A stretch of DNA of 25,975 nt from contig JAYELZ010000022.1 in NCBI GenBank assembly GCA_034717835.1, forward strand, positions 1-25,975. Direction: 5' to 3'. Of the stretch, positions 21,164 through 25,975 are shown one piece after another. Both the position numbers and the translations under genes were made by a program. Position 1 is the stretch's first letter. Each line of letters begins with the position of its first letter. The notes under the pieces were generated by a model. The model had not been told where the DNA came from. It saw nothing but the letters and a program-made list of their open reading frames with translations, and searched no databases. Source of the DNA: G713 sp034717835 (GTDB lineage: Bacteria > Chloroflexota > Anaerolineae > B4-G1 > SLSP01).

Positions 21164-22645
21164 ATGAAAAAGGCGATCAGAGTTGAACATTTGACCTTTG
21201 CTTATCCCCCATTGATTGTCGGAGAGACACCAGAGCCGCTCTTCCACGAACTTGAATTGAACATCACGGCGGGAGAGGCGTTGACGGTGGTAGGACGAAG
21301 CGGCAGCGGGAAGAGCACACTCGCGCATATCTTGGCCGGCTTGGCTCCCCGTTATACCGGCGGCGAGCTGACCGGCAAGGTGCGAATTGGCGAGCAAGAT
21401 TTAGTGGCGGAACCACCCGCGCCCACGGCGGTGGGAGTGCTCTTCCAAGACGCCGCCACCCAACTTTTTACCTCGTCAGCAGAGGATGAGGTAGCTTGGG
21501 GTTTGGAGGCGGTGGGCGCAGCTCCCGCCGAAATCGGCCCGGTTGTGATGAACGCGCTACGCAAATTTAGGCTATTGGGAGTGAACAAACGCCCCCCGTG
21601 GGCGCTCTCTGGCGGTCAACAGAAGCGGCTGGCGCTGGCCTCGCTCTGGGCTTTGCGTCCACGGGTCTGGTTACTGGATGAACCGTTAGGCGGTCTGGAT
21701 CCTATTGGGCGGGCGGAGGTGTTGGCCGCCCTAGCGCAGTTGCGGCAGGAAGGCGCTACGCAACTTTTCACCACGGCACGGATGGAACGTAGCAGCTGGG
21801 GGGATGCGGCAGCCCTTCTGACCGGCAGTGCCTTGACGGCTCCAGCGACTTGGGGCTCCTGGCGCGCGCAGCAGGCGCGGTTGGTGGCCGCCGGGCTACT
21901 CTGTCCCGCCGCTAGTTGGACGCGCTTGGAGCAGAGCGCCCGCACACCTGATTCCGCGCTGGCATTAGAGGCGCGCAACCTGTGTTACGCTTACCCCGAC
22001 GGCCCGGCGGTGCTACACGGCCTCGACCTACGCATCCCCCAGGGGCAGTTTGTAGCCCTAATCGGCCCGAACGGAGCCGGGAAAAGCACGCTAATCCGAC
22101 ATTTCAATGGCTTGTTGCGCCCAACTTCTGGCTCCTTGCAGATCATGGGTAAAAAGAGCCGGGGACTGGCGGTGGGCGAGTTGGCGCGCCAGGTAGGTTT
22201 TCTCTTCCAGCGGCCCGAACAACAGCTCTTCGCCACGACGGTGCGTAAGGAACTGGCTTACGGGGTCCGGCAACTGCGGCTCCCAGATGTCGAGGAACGG
22301 GTGGAGCGCAGTCTGGTGCGGTTTGGGCTGACCGACATCGCCGACCACCCCCCGGCCATTTTGAGCTATGGGAGCCAACGCGCTGTTACTCTGGCCGCGC
22401 TCGCCGCTCTGGAGACTCCGATCTTGGTTTTGGACGAGCCGACGGTGGGGTTGGATGGACGTGGTTGGTCACAGCTCCTGGAGTGGATGGCCGAGCGACG
22501 GGTAATCGGGACAACTCTTATCGTGGTCACGCATGAGATGTCACTGGCGGCGCGCGCCGACCGCGTCTTGGCCGTGCGCGCCGGACACATCGTGGCGGAC
22601 GGCCTGCCGGACGTGGTGCTCGCACATTTCGGCAAGCAGGCATAG
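21164..22645 (+). CDS. Fused double ATPase of the ECF transporter (EcfA-EcfA')
   Basis: 493 aa carrying two ABC ATPase domains in one chain. NBD1 has GRSGSGKST (44-52), the Q-loop GVLFQDAATQLF (91-102), LSGGQQKR (148-155) and VWLLDEP (168-174). NBD2 has GPNGAGKST (301-309), FLFQRPEQQLF (346-356), a changed signature LSYGSQR (400-406), LVLDEP (421-426) and the switch His457 in VTHEM. In NBD1 the matching position lies in FTTARM (202-207), with no His. Pairing of Walker A2 with signature 1 gives one canonical site; the other site would be degenerate. The GTG at 21155 is an alternative start. It is separated from the T gene by 1 nt. Confidence 0.93.
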   Translation: MKKAIRVEHLTFAYPPLIVGETPEPLFHELELNITAGEALTVVGRSGSGKSTLAHILAGLAPRYTGGELTGKVRIGEQDLVAEPPAPTAVGVLFQDAATQLFTSSAEDEVAWGLEAVGAAPAEIGPVVMNALRKFRLLGVNKRPPWALSGGQQKRLALASLWALRPRVWLLDEPLGGLDPIGRAEVLAALAQLRQEGATQLFTTARMERSSWGDAAALLTGSALTAPATWGSWRAQQARLVAAGLLCPAASWTRLEQSARTPDSALALEARNLCYAYPDGPAVLHGLDLRIPQGQFVALIGPNGAGKSTLIRHFNGLLRPTSGSLQIMGKKSRGLAVGELARQVGFLFQRPEQQLFATTVRKELAYGVRQLRLPDVEERVERSLVRFGLTDIADHPPAILSYGSQRAVTLAALAALETPILVLDEPTVGLDGRGWSQLLEWMAERRVIGTTLIVVTHEMSLAARADRVLAVRAGHIVADGLPDVVLAHFGKQA

Positions 22646-22646
22646 G

Positions 22647-23411
22647 ATGGGTCTGATTCTCGATTTCTACCGACCCGGCCGCTCCTGGCTGCATCGCTTA
22701 GATCCGCGCGTCAAGTTGTGGGGGATGGTGCTGGGACTGCTGCTGGCTTTTCTCCTCCCCTCTACCGGGGCGCAGGCGCTCTTTTTTCTGGCGATCCTCC
22801 TCTTGCTGCGCGGCAACGGTATCCCCTGGAATGCGCTCCACTGGCTCTGGCGGCAGATACGGTTCCTCTGTCTCCTAATTCTCTTTTTGCAACCCTTCTT
22901 CACGCCCTCCGGGGAAACCCTGGTGGCTCTTGGCCTGTTAAGGCTTACTCTGGGAGGCGTAAATCACGCTCTGGGGTTGACGCTGCGCGTGCTTACCATG
23001 TCTTTCCTCACCGGAGGGTTACTCTTCACCACCGAGCAACGCCAGCTGGTGCGCGCCTTCGTTCATCTGGGGGTTCCTTACACCTGGGGATTAACTCTCA
23101 GCCTCACCCTACGTTTTCTCCCCGCCATCAGCAGCCTCTTGGGGACGGTACGCGAAGCCCAAGCGGCGCGGGGTTGGGTTGCCGAGGGGAACCTCTTCCG
23201 CCGGGCGCGGGAGTACCTACCGGTGTTGGTGGCCGTCACCATCGGCACCCTGCGGATGGGGGATCAATTGACGCTGGCGCTGGCCGCGCGCGGCTTGGGG
23301 ACGGCCTCAAAGCGTACTACCTGGCGTGATATCGCAATGCGTCCAGCCGACTGGCGCGCTCTGGTCGGCGTCAGCGTGGCCTTCTTGGCCGTGATGGGGT
23401 TGCTGAGATAG
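22647..23411 (+). CDS. ecfT: ECF transporter T component (EcfT)
   Basis: A 254-aa membrane protein. The N-terminus has HRLDPRVKLWG, the usual opening of EcfT proteins. Several membrane helices follow, then two Ala-Arg-Gly coupling motifs, AARGW at about 175-179 and AARGLG at about 216-221, which sit in the ATPase-facing helices. They bind the two ATPase domains and transmit motion to the S component. The start ATG is 1 nt after the ATPase stop, with GCAGG just before it. A longer in-frame start inside the ATPase gene (22533) is rejected. The transporter set is complete: S, A-A', T. Confidence 0.9.
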   Translation: MGLILDFYRPGRSWLHRLDPRVKLWGMVLGLLLAFLLPSTGAQALFFLAILLLLRGNGIPWNALHWLWRQIRFLCLLILFLQPFFTPSGETLVALGLLRLTLGGVNHALGLTLRVLTMSFLTGGLLFTTEQRQLVRAFVHLGVPYTWGLTLSLTLRFLPAISSLLGTVREAQAARGWVAEGNLFRRAREYLPVLVAVTIGTLRMGDQLTLALAARGLGTASKRTTWRDIAMRPADWRALVGVSVAFLAVMGLLR

Positions 23412-23571
23412 AAAAATGGTGATTAGTAACGAGGGCTGATGGCTCAGGTATTCCCTCGCGTGTTGACTCTCGGTATCCGAAATACTATTTGCCAATTTGT
23501 TATTGGTGTGTGCCCTCACGGACCTTACGGGCTTAATGATTCCCTGGAGATAGTACCTGCGCGTAGCGGTT

Positions 23572-23940
23572 TTAGCTAAGCCAAGAGTTTACCATTTGAA
23601 TCAGCGTCATTGCTCTGACCGGCTTGGAGAGATAATCGTCACAGCCAGCCGCTAAAAATCGCTCACGATCTCCCACCATCGCCGATGCAGTTAAGGCAAT
23701 TACCGGGATATGTCGGTAATCCTCTGAGGCCTTGAGTCGCCCTACAATTTCTAATCCATCTATGCCGGGCAGACTGATATCTAGTAGCACTAAGTTTGGC
23801 ATAATATCTTTGATCATCTGTAAACCGGCCAAACCATCTTCTGCTTCGTAGATTTGGTATCCCTGAGTAGTTAGTATCTTACGCACAATGCGGCGATTAT
23901 GATAGTTATCCTCCACGTAGACAATAATACGATTCTCCAT
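23572..23940 (-). CDS. Single-domain response regulator (CheY-like receiver)
   Basis: 122 aa, a bare receiver domain. It carries the acidic start VYVEDN (about 7-12), phosphoacceptor D53 in LLDISLP, the Thr of ALTASA (about 82-87) and the conserved KP in LSKPV (about 105-109). All catalytic residues are present, and no output domain is attached. It starts 2 nt after the PLP-REC-REC gene stops, with GGAG in the end of that gene serving as the ribosome site, so the two are translationally coupled. It might pass phosphate to or from the fusion protein, as in a phosphorelay. No histidine kinase is in the window. Confidence 0.92.
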   Translation of the reverse strand: MENRIIVYVEDNYHNRRIVRKILTTQGYQIYEAEDGLAGLQMIKDIMPNLVLLDISLPGIDGLEIVGRLKASEDYRHIPVIALTASAMVGDRERFLAAGCDDYLSKPVRAMTLIQMVNSWLS

Positions 23941-23942
23941 AC

Positions 23943-25975
23943 CTACTCCAACAATAAATCTTCTACATGAGCCAACAGCGCGGCCCGGTCTAGACTCGCT
24001 TTAGGCCAGACGGAATCCACTTGCTGTGAGAGCCATCTTTTCTCCGTAGCGGTTAAATCTTTGGCTGTGGTTACCAAGATGGGGATATCAGCGCTAGCTG
24101 GTTGTGCTTGTAACTGTCGGAGGAATTCCAACCCTGGGGTATCAGGGAGTATCAAATCTAACATAATCAATGCGGGGACCTTTTCTTTGATGGCTGTGAG
24201 AGCATCGGCGGCAGAATATACCTCGGTGACGGCAAAACGTGGCTGCGATTCAAGTAATCGACCCATTAACCGCGCTTCCCAGACATTATCCTCTATGACT
24301 AAAATCTGCTGATAATCAGCCTCCCCAAAAGTCTCGGCCAGTTTTTTGTGCTCCTCCAGCGGCATTTTATCCAGTAGTTGGGTTAATTCATCAGATTGAT
24401 CGCCTAAAATGCCAGTCACATGTGCGGCCAGCTCTCGCGTGCTGAAGTCGCCTTTCTGCCAGACAGAATCAGTGTAGCGTTGTAGATACTGTTCCTCTTG
24501 CAGCGTGAGTGATTTGGCCGAGATGACGATGACTGGAATATCTCGGGTGTGCTCATTGGTTTTGAGCTCGGAGAGGATTGAGAACCCGTCCATCTCGGGC
24601 AAGGTGAGGTCCAAGAGCACCAAATCTGGTTGGCGCTGCTGCACCAAAGCCAAGCCATCAGGGCCATTATACGCTTGGAAGACGCGATAGTTTTTGTAGC
24701 TCTGCAATAGCCGCCGAATTAGCCGGTTGTCGTGTGGATTATCGTCAATTATTACCAAAGAAGTAATCTGTTCCTCTAATTGTTCTAAAGCCGTCGTCAA
24801 ACCCTCTTTAGGCAGCGAGCCGGCTTGCGCGGTGTCAGGAGTTTTGAGGTGAAGGAGATACCGGTCTTCCAACACGTGTTTTTCAGCGGTAAAGGTATGT
24901 CCAGAGCAGTTGACTACCACGCGCTCCCCCGCTTGAATGTAGCCACGCGCGAGCATTTTCTCCAAACCGGCAAAGGCCACGCTGGCCGCCGGTTCCATGG
25001 AGATCCCCTCGGTGCGCGCTACCCGGCGCATAGCACGAAAGGCATCCCCGTCACTCACCGAGACCATCGCCCCGCCGTATTTATCCGCCGCATGTTTGAG
25101 GATTTTGTAAGCCATACCCGGTGCTCCGGTCGCCAACACGGTGATCAAGCTGTCTGGTTGCACTGGAATGGCCTCGTCCAAATTCTTTTCCCAAGCTCGC
25201 ACCATCGGCGAACAACCTTCAGTCTGTACCACGCCGATTTTGGGGATATGAGTGATAATGCCCGCCTCGTACAGATCAGTAAATCCTTTGAGCACTCCTA
25301 AAGGCCCAATTCCCCCGGAGACGGCTTGTAGATACCAATCAGGGGCTTGCCAACCCAACTGCTCCACAATTTCAAAGGCCAGAGTCTTCATGCTTTCTTT
25401 GCAGGGAATGGCCTTAGCCCCCCTCTCTAACGTGAGGTTATGTCGGGCGGCGAAATCTGCGGCTACTTGTTTGGCTTGATCGTAGGTCCCGGACACTTTG
25501 ACTACTTCTATGCCGTAGAGAGCTAATTCCCGCATTTTCTCTACGGGCACGCTGCTGGAGAGAAAAGCCCAGAGTTTGATGCCCGCTCGTACGGTGTAAG
25601 CTGCATAGGCTGTCGCCGCATTGCCGGTGGAAGCCATCACCACTTCGTCTATGCCCTGATCGTAGAGCGCGCTCACGGCAAAAGTCGCTTGCCGGTCCTT
25701 GAAGGAGCTGGTGGGTTGCTGTCGCTCGTCCTTGATCCAGATGCCGTCATGTTGAAGATCGCGTTCTAACCCGACGGCGCGGGTCAAGGGTGTCCACCCT
25801 TCCCCCAAAGTGAAGATACGGAAATTCTCAGGAAAAGGGAGTAACTCCCGATAACGCCAGAGCGTGGCTGGCCGCTCCTTGACCAGGGCCGGCCAGTTAG
25901 CGGGCAGCGCAGCGTGATCATAAACTGCATCCATCCAAACCCCATCACACGCGGGGCAGGTAGCGATGTAAGGGT
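23943..25975 (-). CDS. Threonine synthase-like PLP enzyme fused to two REC domains, 5' partial
   Basis: Numbering is from the internal ATG at 25934, but the frame runs open to the window edge. Thirteen more residues include CPACDG, the second half of a threonine-synthase zinc ribbon, so the true start lies outside. The fold-type II PLP domain covers 1-360: TLGEGWTPL (42-50), QQPTSSFKDRQ with Schiff-base Lys79, ASTGNAATAYAAY (101-113), and SGGIGPLG (206-213), the phosphate-binding glycine loop. REC1 (393-510) has DD397-398, phosphoacceptor D442, S472 and K494. REC2 (543-660) has E548-D549, D593, T622/T623 and K645. In both, the proline after Lys is lost (KG, KA). Known threonine synthases lack receiver domains. 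Substrate may be O-phosphohomoserine or a related amino acid phosphate. Confidence 0.9.
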   Translation of the reverse strand, partial: PYIATCPACDGVWMDAVYDHAALPANWPALVKERPATLWRYRELLPFPENFRIFTLGEGWTPLTRAVGLERDLQHDGIWIKDERQQPTSSFKDRQATFAVSALYDQGIDEVVMASTGNAATAYAAYTVRAGIKLWAFLSSSVPVEKMRELALYGIEVVKVSGTYDQAKQVAADFAARHNLTLERGAKAIPCKESMKTLAFEIVEQLGWQAPDWYLQAVSGGIGPLGVLKGFTDLYEAGIITHIPKIGVVQTEGCSPMVRAWEKNLDEAIPVQPDSLITVLATGAPGMAYKILKHAADKYGGAMVSVSDGDAFRAMRRVARTEGISMEPAASVAFAGLEKMLARGYIQAGERVVVNCSGHTFTAEKHVLEDRYLLHLKTPDTAQAGSLPKEGLTTALEQLEEQITSLVIIDDNPHDNRLIRRLLQSYKNYRVFQAYNGPDGLALVQQRQPDLVLLDLTLPEMDGFSILSELKTNEHTRDIPVIVISAKSLTLQEEQYLQRYTDSVWQKGDFSTRELAAHVTGILGDQSDELTQLLDKMPLEEHKKLAETFGEADYQQILVIEDNVWEARLMGRLLESQPRFAVTEVYSAADALTAIKEKVPALIMLDLILPDTPGLEFLRQLQAQPASADIPILVTTAKDLTATEKRWLSQQVDSVWPKASLDRAALLAHVEDLLLE

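Noticed and set aside
23412..23571. Terminator between the convergent EcfT and receiver genes
   Set aside because: Only 4-bp complementary stretches were found, with no T tract; nothing reliable can be reported in this stretch.

Overview
ORGANISM. The window looks like a bacterial chromosome fragment, GC-rich (estimated by eye), most likely Chloroflexota (Anaerolineae-like) from a metagenome. The reasons are the gene mix (single-chain pyruvate:ferredoxin oxidoreductase, Trx-VKOR fusion, UPF0173 hydrolase, many solo substrate-binding lipoproteins, ECF vitamin transporter) and intergenic DNA full of degenerate 7-8 bp repeats and small inverted-repeat elements. This placement is inference, because there is no rRNA or other phylogenetic marker. 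The sequence is a scaffold with three 100-N gaps. Two of them (4954-5053 and 11808-11907) are flanked by exact 127-bp duplicates, so they are false gaps between overlapping contigs. The third (8756-8855) hides real sequence and creates a spurious joined reading frame. LAYOUT. 1-228: 5' end of an IS3-type transposase gene leaving the window, followed by two hairpins. 522-1532: secreted/membrane Trx-VKOR disulfide oxidoreductase with its own terminator. 1648-4334 (minus): DapA/NanA-family aldolase overlapping a family 5 substrate-binding lipoprotein. 4335-4775: intergenic repeats. 4776-6713 (minus): uracil phosphoribosyltransferase followed by a WecA/MraY-type phosphosugar transferase. 6852-10171 (minus): RarA AAA+ ATPase, UPF0173 metallo-hydrolase, unknown 163-aa protein, amino-acid-type binding lipoprotein. 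10479-13600 (plus): a tightly overlapping six-gene operon with a FnIII-like membrane protein, HprK-like P-loop kinase, PqqD, a 71-aa membrane peptide, an ECF sigma factor and a second FnIII-like membrane protein in the anti-sigma position. 13812-16271 (minus): MoeA, then an RsmC-like methyltransferase. 16745-20299 (plus): PFOR. 20582-23411 (plus): ECF transporter S component, fused double ATPase and T component. 23572-25975 (minus): a threonine synthase-like PLP enzyme fused to two response-regulator receiver domains, running off the window, then a CheY-like receiver protein. HOW IT WORKS TOGETHER. The standard metabolism is anaerobic-type (PFOR, MoCo insertion, disulfide formation through VKOR, uracil salvage, vitamin uptake). 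Two parts do not fit a textbook description. The 10479-13600 operon pairs RiPP-type parts (PqqD, HprK-like) with an ECF sigma and two related FnIII-like membrane proteins, which suggests a membrane-sensing and peptide or protein modification module. The PLP-enzyme-REC-REC fusion with a receiver-only partner suggests direct phosphorelay control or scaffolding of an amino-acid enzyme. Three genes share a similar 5' leader, and heptad repeats recur in four intergenic regions.
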